Source: Ceratobasidium sp. AG-K
Lineage: Eukaryota > Basidiomycota > Agaricomycetes > Cantharellales > Ceratobasidiaceae
Length of the DNA stretch: 64,000 nucleotides
Reading direction: 5' to 3'
Assembly: GCA_037039685.1 (NCBI GenBank)
Contig: JAWNGF010000006.1
Span: 248,001-312,000, forward strand
Positions 46,090-58,910 of this stretch are shown in pieces. Under the pieces are notes generated by a model. That model was not told the DNA's origin. It was given only the letters and a program-made list of their open reading frames with translations, and did no database searches. The position numbers and the translations under genes are program-made. The number at the start of each line of letters is the position of its first letter. The first letter of the stretch is position 1.

Positions 46090-47417
46090 GATAACATTAG
46101 TTCGTAGTTTAGTTGTTTAGTACCAGCGAGTTGCATCAATAGTCAGTACCGTGCTTGGCGAAGTGGATGTAATGCAGGTACGTACGAACTAATGTTATAT
46201 CGCGGCATACCGCCAGAAAGGTTCATCAGCTCAGCTATAACAGGCAATCGGGTCGATTTATACTCACATCTGTCTCTTTCTCAGCCTGAGGGGGCGCGCG
46301 GTGGACGGTGAATCAGCACTTATTGGAGGACGAGATATATCGTACGTACCCACTAGTGGATGGATTCTTAGCGCTGGGGATGAAATAATTAGTTGCATAC
46401 ATACAATTAGCTCGATTTCCATGATAAGATAGTCGTTTGGATCTGGCTCTTGCGTATGCTGCCCTTTGCGCGATACGGATAGTCGTTGTCACGGGGCGAA
46501 CACCCGATATCCCATCGTAGAAATTCATAAGCGCCAATTACATAACATCCCGTTTAACTCTCGGCAGTGGAATCAACTCCGAGTATTCACAGAATTACCT
46601 GGCGGCCGCTTAGCTTGGGTATCCGTGGCTCCTCGCTTATGAGACTCGGATGACATGGTTTGCACTGTTATGAGGGATAGGCATAGTGAGGCTGTGGCAC
46701 TCAACATTAGATTCCTGGGAGACGAGGATAGGTATCGTTTGATGGAGTCGAGGCCTTAGTGCGGTCATCACCCCGTATTTAGTATTTCGCGTCAAAATTT
46801 GGCCACGATAGCCTTGCCGTCATATCTGGTGTTGTTTTGGGGGTGTAATATATGCAAACAAGCGTTCATAGGGGCGATTCTCGTCGAATCCAGCCCACAA
46901 ATACGGCACCATTCACGGACAGATAAGCCCAGATGCCTCAACTAGATCCTATCATGCTAGAATGTTGCGCCTTGAGCTAGTCATTCTTCCTGAATGGAGT
47001 CAGTTTTAGACCGCAAAGTCCCTCAAGCTAATAGGTTAACAGATTATATTATCAAGTCTGGCAAAGAAAAGTGAAGGTCGGGCTTCACACTACACTTGTA
47101 TGGTCTACGTACACTTTTTTTTGCCCGGCGGAGAGTCTGGGTGACTTTGTACTGGTGAAGTTCACGGACAATCGATATTTAGTCAGTCGACTGGAGCTGA
47201 GCATAAAAAATTATAACGTAGTAGTGCTCCGGCATTGACACTGCTATAACGTTAATCACGTTGTGGGCACCTTTTTATATTGGACCATTCGACGGCTTAG
47301 CCACCGCTTGGCAACTTGACGAGCCACCTGTGTTAGGTAAGCGGACGCTTACGCAATGTTTTCGCGTGTGATTCTGCCTAACGACGACCGCGGGTCCTAT
47401 TGCGATCCTTAACCTCT
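46090..47417. other. intergenic; two further AG-NNN-GT units at 46350 and 46186
   Basis: Upstream of the proposed kinase start two more units of the same form occur on the minus strand: CCACTAG-TGG-GTACGTACG (46350-46352) and CATTAG-TTC-GTACGTACC (46186-46188). They may be 5' UTR exons or part of a longer N-terminus. The rest, from about 46400 to 47417, shows nothing I can support. Confidence 0.4.
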
Positions 47418-50400
47418 ATGCGAATCCCAATTCTTCCTTGGCTGATAGCATTTATCTCAAAAGCATGGGTCATGGAAGCAAACGCGAGACAAAACGTATT
47501 TCAAGGCTCGCATCTCCCTTCCATGCAGTGCCAATGGGTGGCTGAAATCCCGAGCGATTTTAAGGTTAGTTTCTTATTTAAAACCGCTTGTCGAATACTC
47601 CCATCAATTCGGAATAAACTGTGCTCACTTCTGGCGTGCGATGCGTGTCCGCATTTAGGTTATTGGACCTTTCCCGCAGTAAGCTCCGGTTCGCTTTGTT
47701 CGTTGCGGAAGGCTTAGGAACCTAATAGAGAAGCTCGTGAACAACACTTTCTGAACCCAGGATACCCTTTCAAATGTAAAGTAAAGTATTGTTCATCTGG
47801 CTCAAGATAACGTGGCCTTGTTACAATAGCTGCAGTGGAATTTCCCTGGGATTTTTCCCAAACCTTCCCATCACATCTGGCAGACGGTGGAGTTATCTAC
47901 TGGAAGAACGAGTCGGTTACTACTGAATTCACTGCTGCGTTGCTTGAATCCAATCGTCCAATCAGCGCACTGGCTTCGGCCCATTACTCGGTATCTTTTC
48001 CTGAGACCCGGTGGGAAAACATTCGCACGACCGAAGGCTGGGCCGGACTCCAGCATCATGCTTTGCTCCATACAAAAATCAGACTCATTCCGCCTCAGTA
48101 TTCCATTGGCTCAATATGTCCAGTACCGACCTACCTCAAAATCTCAGCCTCTCAATGTTCTTTCATCGCTATCCTAGATTCTCGCTACAGGGCATCCAGC
48201 ACCCCTCATTGGCACGCCTGCAATATCTATGCGTATTCTGGTGCTCCTTTTATTCGAATCCCAATTAACTTTGGATACATCTCAAGCAACAACTTCACCG
48301 AATCTGAAACCCCCCAAGCCGCGACGCCCATGCACGCCTTTGCAATCAATGCCGGAGAGGGAGAGATCAGCGAGCTGGACATATTAATAAGCTTGGACTA
48401 CGAGATAAGGCTTTTCGGAGACCCTACTGTATCCTCCAACTTTACCATGCCAACAATTCAGGCAGACTTGAGCGTCCACTTGGAGTCAGACTACTCAGCA
48501 AACAGGCCAGAGGAAACGCAGGTGCCTCATCAATCCACTGGTATAGTCAGAGAATTGAGATTCCGCCCTTGCTTCCTGGCTGATAACGCTGGTGCTCATG
48601 TATTTCCCGACTTCGTTGATGGTCAAGCGTTTGGGGGTGCCGCTGGATTTGAAATTACGTCTTGCTCATCAGAAGCATGAGATTGGAGCGCGCAGATATA
48701 TTCCACAACGCAAGCTCACTTAGCGTAAGTAATCCATTTTTAAAATAAGTTACGCCCATTGAAGCCAGCTACATTATTCCCAAATGTAGTACTTACAAAT
48801 AAGAGCTAAAGAGAACACGATCCTTGCTCCATCCCAGACACGTCTTCTTTCGTTTGACTTGATTCAGATAAGCGCATTACCCAGCTCGGCAACAACACTC
48901 AACATTGAGCTTCATCTAACGTCCGCGTTTTCAACGCCTGTTCAGCAAACCTACACCATCCGGGCAACGATTTCTGTAGCGCACCACCAATCACTCTCAA
49001 AACTCATGGGTGGCTCTGACGGGATCCTTATGACCTACCTCACGGTATCGGGTGCTGCCGCCTCAGCCGTGTTAATCCCTCCTTCCAGCCTTGACGAACA
49101 GGAAGTCACTCACAAGACCCGAATACTGCTCGCGATGCATGGTGCTGGTGTAATGCATACATCCCCATTTTGGCTCTCGGCACTTCCGCGCCCCGCTCAC
49201 GCCTGGCTGTTAGTTGTACAAGGACTCACACCATGGGGGCTCGATTGGCGAGCAGCATCTCGAGCAGACGTATGCTCCGCGTTGAGAGCATTAGTTTTAT
49301 TGATACGGCTTCCCGGCTACTGGTCCGAAGAGAATTATTGTACTGCAAATGATGGGCGCCAGTCGCACAGTATATACGCCTACGACTCAGACCTCGGGGA
49401 GAAACCCATCCCAGTGATTGCTATTGGCCATTCAAACGGCGGACAAGGGGCTCTACAACTTGCATCGCTGTTTCCAGACAACATTCCTGCGTTGATACCA
49501 GCTGCCGGGTATACTAGTGCCCGACTTTACATTTCCACCCAACATTCTCGAGGGTCCCTGTTTGCGGATGCGACTCTACAAGGGATTATGAGAGCAAGTC
49601 TGCAAGGACAAGACGGAGATTTAGTAGCTGGAAATCTAGTGCTATGTCGAGGTGAGGGAATTATAACTTATTTCTTGTGTGTGTTGCGGAATTTTGAAAT
49701 ATTCAATAGTTCGCCTGGTTCACGGTGGCGATGACGAAAACGTACCTGTATGGCACTCGCGCGAAAGAATGACGCTAGTTCAAACCTGGAATTCACGTGC
49801 CGACATAAAGTAAGAGGAGTCAATATATGTCGACCGCAGCCATTTGAAATCCTTCCTTCCCTAGTTTAACTGAAGTCCCTGGCAAACCACATTTCTGGGA
49901 TACTGTGTTTCACGACGAACCGGTTCTCAGTGCTATCAATGATCTCGTTGAATCTCCGCATGCGATTTTGAGTGGCCCTGAGGTAGATTTTACATTCACC
50001 GTTGTTTGGCCCTCCGAATCAGGAGCGATGCATGGGTGGCGAGTGAGGGAGCTCACCATCCCTGGACGGTGAGCACCTTTCTTGTTTCGCCACTCCATGC
50101 TAATATTCACGTCAGGATATCGCGGATTCGTGTAAAGGGAGATAGGGTCAAGACCACCAATGTGCATGGTTTATCGGTCAGACTCTTCAAGGCTGAACTA
50201 ACCCCAGGGAAAACGGTCAATATCGATGGGCAAGACTTTACAGTACCCAACCAATCTCACTTTTGGCTTCGCCGTGGAGAAGATTCCCAATGGAAAGTGA
50301 GTCGAATTGGCCTGTACCTGCATATCGTGAGCATGACATCCTACCAGCTCACTCGTCCGTTTACTCCACGCTCTTCGGGGCCGCTATCCAGCATATTCAT

Positions 50401-51013
50401 CACACCGAAACCCATTGTGATCGTAATCCCAACCCAATTCGCGGATTACTACCAAAGCATCTCACTCCGCATAGCACACAACCTCTACACCTATCTCAAG
50501 ATAGATTGCACCATCCTGTCCGACGACGAAGCACAAGCAAATGCTCTCAAAGATCGTAATATAGTGGTAGTGGGTGCACGTCATAACAAGTATGGACTTT
50601 GTGCTCGTCAACGCTCCGCTTCCCCGCTCCAAGTCAACCAGGAAGGTGCAATTACGGTCTCAGGAATGACGTATGGTGAGCCGGGTACTGCCGCGCTCTC
50701 CCTTTACGATGTGAGCAGAAAGCACCTCATATGCGTGGGCGAAACTTAGTTTGTTCTAGGGGCATTTATATATGGACGCGGTGGATGAGAGTGGATACGA
50801 ACGAGCGCTACGTATGTTCCCACTACGGACTGGCGTGCCAGAGCCAGAATGGATGGTAGTTGGCGAGGAATGCGACGAGAAGGGTTATGCGGGGGTACTC
50901 GCTGCTGGGTAAGCCCCATGTTCTTATGACTCCCTGCTGTACTGGACTGATCATTGCTTAGATTCTGGAGCCGCACTGGCGAAATAAGTCCACAAATGTC
51001 TTACTTTACCTAG
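47418..51013 (+). CDS. secreted S9-type serine hydrolase (prolyl-oligopeptidase-like)
   Basis: Exons: 47418-47564, 47659-47678, 47729-47775, 47836-about 48677, about 48814-49651, 49710-49809, 49865-50068, 50116-50296, 50348-50710, 50760-50908, 50962-51013. The start has a hydrophobic leader (ILPWLIAFIS). Conserved stretches are VIGPFPQEAREQHF, LADGGVIYW, LAMHGAGV, LTPWGLDW, the nucleophile elbow AIGHSNGGQGA (Ser), VHGGDDENVPVWHSRE (Asp) and VPGKPHFWD (His), then a C-terminal domain ending ALRMFPLRTGVPEPEW and FWSRTGE. This is a large alpha/beta hydrolase annotated as peptidase S9 in Agaricomycetes. The substrate is not known. The junction near 48600-48860 does not resolve cleanly: the frame meets TGA at 48678-48680 and the next exon needs a different phase, so there may be a lesion or an intron I cannot place. 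Confidence 0.72.
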
Positions 51014-51180
51014 ATAACCCACTTGGAGCTCAGAGCTATCACTCACCAGTCCCTGTTATCAGTTTGAGTATGATAGGTGTAAATCAAATCAAAGTGAGCG
51101 TTATCAAGGCTAAATTAAAGTGACGCAGAGGTGTGCTACAAGTACAATCTATAAAACATACAAATACACTCTACAGAGCT

Positions 51181-54014
51181 CTAATCGCTTGCATCCACGG
51201 GAATTCCCATCGGACCCACCCTTCCAGACTGAACAGCTGCCATCACGACCGGATCCTCGGCTTCAGGCGAAGACACAAATAACGGGGTCGCATCCTCATC
51301 CTCGCCCCCATCCTCGTCCTCAACGGGATCAGCAACGGCGAGCTTGGGAGCAGGACCAGAATGCGTATCATGGTACGCCAACATGATCGGATGCGCACTA
51401 TCAGCTTGATCTTCAGGCGGAACAGGCGCTGAACGGCCCGAATCACCAAAGTACGCGACGTTAACCACAGGTTTAGGAATCGGCGCGTCATCCTCGAGCT
51501 CGTCCACTGCGTCCCAGTGCGCAAGTTTCTTGGCGCCTGGTTTGGCGAGTCCGACGTCTTGGTGCGCTTTCAGTGCCTTTTCGCGGTTCGTAAGTGTGTC
51601 CACGTCTTCTTTGGTTCGGCGCCAGGTCTTGGCATCGAGTGTTGAGCGGAAGACCATGATGACACCCATGTCCTCGCTGGAGGTTGCCTTGGCGTCGGAG
51701 CCACCGACGATGAGCGCGCCATGAATTTTGTTGGCGAGCTCGGAAGGGGTCGCACTGGCGGTTGAGGTTGAGGTCGGAGTAGGGTCCTCGGCGGCAGTGG
51801 CGTTCATCCCGGGGATGTGAGCCGCATGGGGGTCCAACATTGACGAGGAAGACATGGCCATTGGATAGGTCGAGTTCGAACTAGATATGGAGGAGGTCGG
51901 TTCCAACGAGCTCCCGTGCCCGTATCCAGTCGAGTTCGAGGGCAGGTCGGATAGTTCACCGGTGTGCGGATCCAAGTTGTACACTTCAGTATCATTCCAC
52001 CTTCGCTTGTCCATCTGAGCGATCCGGTCGTTGACAGCCGCAAGCATAATCTTCTCACGTTCTCCACCAGCTCCATAAAAAGGCTTGAGGATTCCAGTAT
52101 TGGCCGAATACCTAAACGCTTGGCTCATCCTCCGATCGTTTAACGCCGCGTCCTGGTCCATGCACAGCGCGAGTCCAAAGCTCTGCACGTCTGGCTCGAG
52201 AGGGTTAAATGTCGCACACATCTTCTGAGCTTGAGCCGGTTGCGCCTCTGGGTCGGTCATATTGGGCGTATAGGGAACTTCCAGCGCGACGAGAAGATCG
52301 CGTACGGCTTGGGTCGCGGGATACTCAGCGTCCAGGAGGGACTGATCCTCAAACTCGTGAACGTGGAATGTCGTCTGCTCAATGAGGTGTGGAGTAGAGT
52401 CGATCAAGAGGGCGAGGGTGGTCGAGTTGTGGATCGATCCAGCGTCGGTTTCGTTGGATGGGAAGTCTGAAATGCTCAGCCCGCCGAGCTTTTCTCCGTC
52501 GGGCGAGCCGCGCATTAGGTCGATTACGCCGGGGGTTCCACTGAGAGTTTCGTTGTTGTTTTGGTCGAATGGCGAGGCCATCTGATCGGACTCCTACAAA
52601 ACTTGGGTTAGAGGCGTATTGGAGATATATATTAGGGACATTACCTTGGTCGCCGAGGATGCAGTGGTAACATTCTGCTCACTCGACCGCTCATTCGAAT
52701 CCGCCCGAGATATGCTCCCCTGTTTGGCGTACGTTAACACCCCGACGTAGAAGGTGGATCAAAATACCTTACCTCGTCTCGCTTATACCATTCCTTCTCA
52801 TCTTCATCGTCACTGTCACTTTCATCCTCGTCCCACCTTGAGGCTTTGTCCTCCTTGTCTTTCCGCCCTACCTGGCTCTTTGCATGCACCATCTCCTTTC
52901 CATCCTTACTCACACTCGTCAACTTGTCTGCATCCTTGGACTTGGACTTGGGGGCCTGATTCGCAACGACGGGGCGAGCCGAGAGTGGAGCGATGAATGT
53001 GTCGTCCGAATGACCGGGCTCTTCGAGTCGGTTGGGACGAGAGCGCTTTCCATGATGATGGTGGTGGTGGTGATGATGACCATGATGACCGTGATGATGG
53101 TGGTGCCCGTGGTGGTGGTGATGGTGCCCATGGTGGTGCGACTCGGCCTTTAAACCATGATGCTCGAACCAGTGATCCGAATGACCTCCCTTGGAGTGGT
53201 CATCTGGGTGATGATGGTGGCCTCGCTTGTGCGAATGAGAATGGACATGGTTTCCGTCGCCAGAGATGACAAGTGGGCTATCGGCCATTACAACGGTCTT
53301 GTGATCGTGATGTCCATGACCATGGTGGTGGTGTCCATGATGATGCCCATGGTGGTCCCCGTGATGATGGCCATGATGGTGATAATGTCCCTTGTGCGAG
53401 TGAGTGTGAATATGGTTGTTGTCGCCCGTAATTACGACTTCTTCCGTTTTGCGCTTGTGCGAATGCGAGTGAACGTGATTATGGTCGCCGGAAATAACCA
53501 GAGCGTCGTCTCCGTGGAGGTGAACATGTTCGTGACCATGCTTGTGATCACGATGATGACCATGTCCGTGATGGTGGTGGTGGTGATGTCCGTGGTGATG
53601 ATGATGATGATGTCTATGGTCGCGCTTGACCTCCCTCAACTCGGTGTCATCGTCATCCACTAGACCCATATCCCGAGCTTCACGGATACGCCGTTCCTCT
53701 GCGTGCGCGAGACGACTCGCCTCAAACAAGACAGCCTAGATTTAGTGAATCCTCAGTTCCCGCCCGAAGACTCAATTACTCCAACTCACTGCTTCAACTT
53801 GCCTCGCCATCCTCGCTCTCGACGCAGCGCTTCCTCCATTGCCGCGGTTCATAAGCGGTGCCTTGACAGCTATATCAATATCGGGTGGAAGCTCGACAGT
53901 CACTAGGTCTTGCTCTGTCTCGAGCTGGGGTAGCGCATCGACACTGGAGGCTACCACGAGGGCAATAGCGACCAACTTGAGGAGACGGTTGAACCGAGTG
54001 TTGATCTGAACCAT
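51181..54014 (-). CDS. secreted histidine-rich protein, possibly metal-binding
   Basis: Four exons, 54014-53790, 53735-52773, 52719-52645 and 52593-51181, all joined in phase 0, give about 891 residues. Residues 1-27 form a signal peptide (LLKLVAIALVVASSVDA). A charged stretch follows (AEERRIREARDM), then about 150 residues in which His runs (HHHHHHHG, GHHHGDHHGH) dominate. Three times they are interrupted by a VVISGD/ITGD-NH(V/I)H(S/T)HSHK unit. The C-terminal 470 residues are Ser/Thr/Glu-rich with patches such as FHVHEFEDQSLLDAEYP and LAHWDAVDELEDD. I do not recognise the family. Long His tracts commonly bind Zn, Cu or Ni, so extracellular metal binding is a reasonable guess and no more. 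The His tract DNA is repetitive (CATGATGG-like), so length may vary between isolates. Confidence 0.7.
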
Positions 54015-54700
54015 GATGTACTGAAATGAAGCTGTCTGGGAATAAGTTAGTCGGGTACGAGGGAAGGACGAGGGAACTTGCCTATCTGTGGATGGCGGTT
54101 GAGATGCAGAGGGAGCTCTCCGACCCCTCCATTATATATCCTTCACTGGACCATTGCGTAGCAACATGATTAAACAAAAAACAAACGAGTATGACGAGAG
54201 TCGGTGGTGGTAAATTACTAGATCAGGCAATCTCGAATTTGTTGTGAGATTACACGTGACTTCCTGTAACTCACGTGACGTGACGCGGTCATAGATACGC
54301 GTAGCATTTTACCAAATGCAGTAATGTTAATTTCTAGATTTAGTAACCCGCGCAGACCACAAGGTGAATCGCTCCAGGCCAATCGCAAGGGTGAGAAGAC
54401 TCGCTTTTCATCACGCGTTCTTGAGGAGCTTAACGCTGTTCCCCATTACTACAAGTTGTTCGACAAGATGGCAATTCCTTCGCTTAGGTCAAAATAAAGC
54501 ATTAGGCTAAGCGCGCGGTCGGGCACTCAGGTGCAAGCATGGTATCATGAATGTCACGCTGGTTGAGATATACGTAGCTTCAAATGCCTGATTGGGTAGT
54601 TATGTGAGGACTGTAAATCTCCTCCAAAAGAGGAGGTAGGCTGGCCGGTTTTCAACTTCAACAGGCCACAGACTGTCAACTAGCAAACCGAGGGCAAAAA
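54015..54700. other. divergent promoter region
   Basis: It separates the His-rich gene (minus) from the first MYND gene (plus). ATTATATATCC near 54133 is a TATA-like element on either strand. Nothing else supported. Confidence 0.35.
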
Positions 54701-56280
54701 ATGACCACTAGCACTCACCCTCACTGGGGCCCTCCACTGGAGTCTTACACCAACTTGTATAACTTCGCGTCCGCCAAACAGCGAGCGACTATCGATTCCC
54801 TACAAGAGGTAATAGCCACCGCAGCGACGCTCGCCATCTAATCGTGTCGACCCAGGACGCCAAAACGCCCTTGACCTTACTATGGGAAGACCGGACGATG
54901 TTCTTAGAAGCGTTCATGAGGACATATTCACCTGGATTGACCCCCATTACGTTTGTCTTTTGGCGGTATCTCTGTCACGAGCAGTGAGTGCAGAAAAATT
55001 CAGAACCACCATCTCAGACACTCAACCCTCATCTCAGCTCAGTAGGGCAGCAACATAACGCAGAGTCTCTAGTAGTGTTTTATGAGTTTCAATGGCGATA
55101 CCTCCTTGTCGCAACCTCTGACCAAGATTGCACAATGCAGGTAATCGATCTGCAACTCAAGGAGGGATCAAGCACATGGGATGAGAGTCCAAAAAATGCA
55201 ACCGTCGAGGACACGCGAGTGATTTTGCACGCGTTTTGCCGTCGCCTCGCGCCAGCCAGCTCCCATATGTACCTACCAATGAGGGTGCCAAATATTACCT
55301 GGGCTCTCAAGTTGGTAGATCGGCATTTGGTTCGTGGAACGGAAGATCTCTTACCCAGATTATTCGGACTAATAATTCGTGGACTGTGGTCTGCTCTATC
55401 GAGTACACGACAATACGTATTCGTCGATTGTACAGGATATGCATTCATTTACTTCGGGTGGGTTCCAATCTCTCGGAATGGATGCATACTGACAGGTGCT
55501 CCCGCTACCAGGAAGATACTTCATTATTCAAAACATGCTCGTGTGTCCAACACTTTACTCGTCGAGATCGTCGAAGAAATAGTCAACAACGACTTTCTGG
55601 ATCTCATCACTCGTACCTTGCTTATATTTATGTTCTATTCAACTAAAAGGTCGGACCGTGAAGGTGCGTGCGGTAACCCAATACGTCCCTGCTTGAGATT
55701 TTAAGCAAGCTTACCATTGCATTATAGAACGCAGGGCCCGTTTTCGATCATGTGCGATAACTATGTTTGACGAGCTGGCCAAACTAATTCCGAGAGATAT
55801 TTTGGAAACATATTTTCGGAGTTACGTTCCGGATTGGTTGAGATTTCGGGAGCAACTACGGACTCTGCCTAGCTGCCAATCATCGCTTCCTTCGTGCGGT
55901 CCTTCGTGCGGACGCTCACACGTAGTGCATGGTAATGCATGTATCAAAATTCGGGGGGCAACCGGTCGTGCTCTGGGCCAGCAGGAAAGCATCCGTCATT
56001 CAAGCCACGAGTGGGCGGACTGTGTCTACGAAAGATGTCCGTTTCCATCGTTGCGGCCGAGTACTAGTGCCGAGGTCCTGTGTTGCTCCAGGTGTGCTTC
56101 AGTATATTGCAGTACGTTGTGCCAAGCTAGGTGCGTTGTATTTCAAGCGTTTAGCTCTTTACTGAATGTGCTCCAAGGGATTGGGAAACCCATGGAGGGA
56201 CCAAGCCACACAAACAGCGGTGCCACGGATATGTAGCGCCACTTGCCCTGATACGATTTCCGGGCCAGTCCCCGAAATAG
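54701..56280 (+). CDS. MYND zinc-finger protein, copy 1
   Basis: Five exons, 54701-54808, 54856-54983, 55038-55663, 55728-56130 and 56178-56280, join in phase to about 455 residues. The start MTTSTHPHWGPPLESYTNLYNF matches the start of copy 2. The chain then goes straight to LLWEDRTMFLEAFM, so roughly 200 residues present in copy 2 (including its repeat) are absent. Helical middle parts follow (RYLLVATSDQD, LLPRLFGLII, EIVEEIVNNDFLDLI). The C-terminus is a MYND finger: CVYERCPF, CCSRCASVYCSTLCQ, then across the last intron RDWETHGGTKPHKQRCHGY. MYND fingers mediate protein contacts. No catalytic domain is present. Confidence 0.72.
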
Positions 56281-56610
56281 ACACCATGTCTTGACGTAGC
56301 CCGAGAATCCCTACACCTTCATACTCCTTTACGATTGGTGTCTCCTAGAGTATTGAGATTGAGCTTAGTCGAGAATAGTGGTTATTATAAGCACAAGGTT
56401 TAAAATACTACCATCAACTCACTGAAGAATCAGTAGCCAACACAAGCCCACCGAATGCATACGGTATATTTTAGTCTAACCTTATATGTCTGCGGAGAGG
56501 CACAAACGGTACTATGCCGTTATGTAAGAAACACGCAGTGTCCGTGGCGCTTCTCGTGTGTTTTCACCCACGACGGTATACGTTTGCTGCCTTATTGGAG
56601 ACACTCCTGA
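56281..56610. other. spacer between MYND copies
   Basis: Contains the putative promoter of copy 2. No other feature. Confidence 0.4.
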
Positions 56611-58910
56611 ATGGATTCTCAGGCGCATATCCGCTGGGGGGAGCCCTTAGGAACCTATGTCAAATTCTATAACCTGGATGCGGCGAAACGGCGGGGCACG
56701 CTAACTCGAGACGCGCAAGACGAAGCGGTAGTAGCCATCCAGAAAATATGCGGGCTAGTGGATATCACGGGGTCTAGTACCGACTCCTCGGTCCACGCGG
56801 CAGGTGGTATCACCCTATCGACACTCAAGTGCATATCCAATCTTTTTGTCGATCCAAACAGTCTTCATCATCTTGGACGTCCGTACCTCGTGAGCGGATT
56901 TATCAGACTGATGCAAGAAGTAACGTCGACTGAAAAAATATCTGTGAGCATTTATCAATTAATGCTGTCTCAACTTTTAATGTTTTCCCAGTTGTTCAGA
57001 TTTGAGTATGGGTATCTTTGTTTTCGAATTATGACGGTCGCGCTTGGTGTGTGTTTCCTAGATCGCGCAGGTCATCTCGACAAAGCTATCAGTAGAATGC
57101 TTTCCGACACTGACACTGACACTGACACTGACACTGACACTGACACTGACACTGACACTGACACTGACACTGACACTGACACTGACACTGACACTGACAC
57201 TGACACTGACACTGACACTGACACTGACACTGACACTGACACTGACACTGAGCTACTCCTCGATTTATCTGGATATGTTTCTGGTACGATCTCGAACTCC
57301 AACGAACGCACCGAGGGCGATAGTCCAGACCTACGTAATTGGGTTCTCGGGTGGACAAGCTCCGCCGCACCCAAATTCCTGTACACGCATCGTTTTCCTC
57401 AGCTTGTCTCGCCGGAAGAGGCGGGAATCCTACTGAATCTTCTCTGGGAGGATCGGAAACTATTCTTAGAAGCATTCATGTCTACATACTCGCCAGGCTT
57501 ATCAGGAGTAATGTTCCTACTTTGGCGATACGTTCATCTCGAACGGTGCGTGAACTGCTGGTCAGAAACCGATAGCGCCATGTTATTGACCTTTTCTGAT
57601 AGATCCCGCCAAGCACACCCCGACCCTGATCCTTACCGATTACTTGTGCCTTTCCGGGAAATACTGTGGCGGTACTGGTTCGTTGCAACATCAGAGCAAG
57701 ACGCTCCAATTCTGCACATTGTAAACGATATCGATATTCTGTTGCACGAGTGGGACGAACGTCTTTGGCTTGTGGATCTTGAGGATCTACGCACAATTTT
57801 GAAAGCTTGTTGCAAGCGACTCGCACCAACAAATACACGAATTAACACCCCGCTCGAGCCGTTATTAATCGGCTTGTTTCTAAACTTTGTAGTTCCTCAC
57901 TTGAAAGCTGGTTGTGAGGACCTTCTACCCCAACTCTTCCAACTTGTTATTCCCCGGATGTGGGATGCCTCGTGTGATGCTGATGTATCCAATGAGGAGC
58001 TTGTTGAGCTAACAGTGATGATATTTGGCCGCTTCTCGTAAGTCTTTAGTTAGATGCTCATTGGGATGGTAATTTTGCAGGGTATTGACATTACCCGCCC
58101 TACCAGCATGATACTTAATCACATTCGATTACCGGATATCAGTACAAACCAGTTCCACCTATCTCTCCTATCGGACATTGTCGATGCCATGATTAAACAT
58201 GACCTACTGGATTTTGTTGCCCAGGCAATGCTAAAGCTTGAGCCGGCTACTGGAGGGAAATCGAATTCAATTGGTGATTCTGTCTTGTCTCTTGATAACC
58301 GCCCTTTAGGCTGAGTTTTTGAGTCTAGAGCGGAGCCCAGTCTTTCATGTCGTCACTCAACAATTGTTTGACGACCTAGCTGAAACATCGCCTGAAGGGT
58401 TTTTAGAAAGATGTTTTCAGAACCATGCCCGTGACTTGCTGAAAGTCAAAGCGCACCTGGCTACAGTCGCAATGTCTATGCAAGATCTCTCGCTAAACAA
58501 AGGTGGCGACTCACATTTCCTTCACTATCGCGCATGTCTCGAAACTTGGGTCATGGTATCCGGATCCCTCGATCAGACACTCAACACCCACCGAGCTGAA
58601 CGACGGTTATTTAGATGCAATTCCCAGAGATGTGCTACTATAGTTGAAGCAAAACTTTGGGCACTATTTAGCTGTGACGCGTGCGTTTCAGTCGCTTATT
58701 GTAGTGCACGTTGTCAAATCTGGTAAGGTTTAATGTGTAGACTGTAGAGCACAATGCTCACATTATTTGCTTCTCCTTCTAAGGGACTGGAGCTGTGGTG
58801 GCGGGTCTCTACCGCACAAAAGCCAGTGCCACCAATACGTCAAACTTAGTCATATTCCTGGTACGGTGAGAAAACTATCCCAGATGGTCCAGCCGGAACC
58901 CGCATTGTAA
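56611..58910 (+). CDS. MYND zinc-finger protein, copy 2, with an Asp-Thr repeat
   Basis: The first exon (56611 to about 58030) is the longest of the family: MDSQAHIRWGEPLGTYVKFYNLDAAKRR, a Ser/Leu-rich middle, then 24 Asp-Thr pairs, then LLWEDRKLFLEAFMSTYSPGL and helical repeats. Later exons carry FHLSLLSDIVDAMIKHDLLDF, FHVVTQQLFDDLAE and the MYND finger (CNSQRCA, FSCDACVSVAYCSARCQIWDWSCGGGSLPHKSQCHQY), ending with TAA at 58908-58910. The intron near 58031-58080 is unclear. The donor used by the other copies (phase 2, GTAAGT) would put the next exon out of frame, as if one base were missing. A GTGATG donor 39 nt earlier would keep the frame. The gene may thus be intact with a shifted donor, or newly frameshifted. 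Confidence 0.65.
57106..57249 (+). repeat. (GACACT)24 in-frame hexanucleotide repeat
   Basis: Twenty-four perfect GACACT units, 144 bp, coding for alternating Asp-Thr in the MYND copy 2 frame. The hexamer keeps the frame whatever the unit number. Neither other copy has it. Confidence 0.95.

Noticed and set aside
52884..53663. Plus-strand frames rich in Met, Val and Asp over the His-rich gene
   Set aside because: These are complements of CAT/CAC codon runs; the minus-strand gene has a signal peptide and in-phase introns.
57072..57475. Minus-strand frames with Ser-Val or Gln-Cys repeats
   Set aside because: They are only the other readings of the GACACT hexamer, which is open in every frame.
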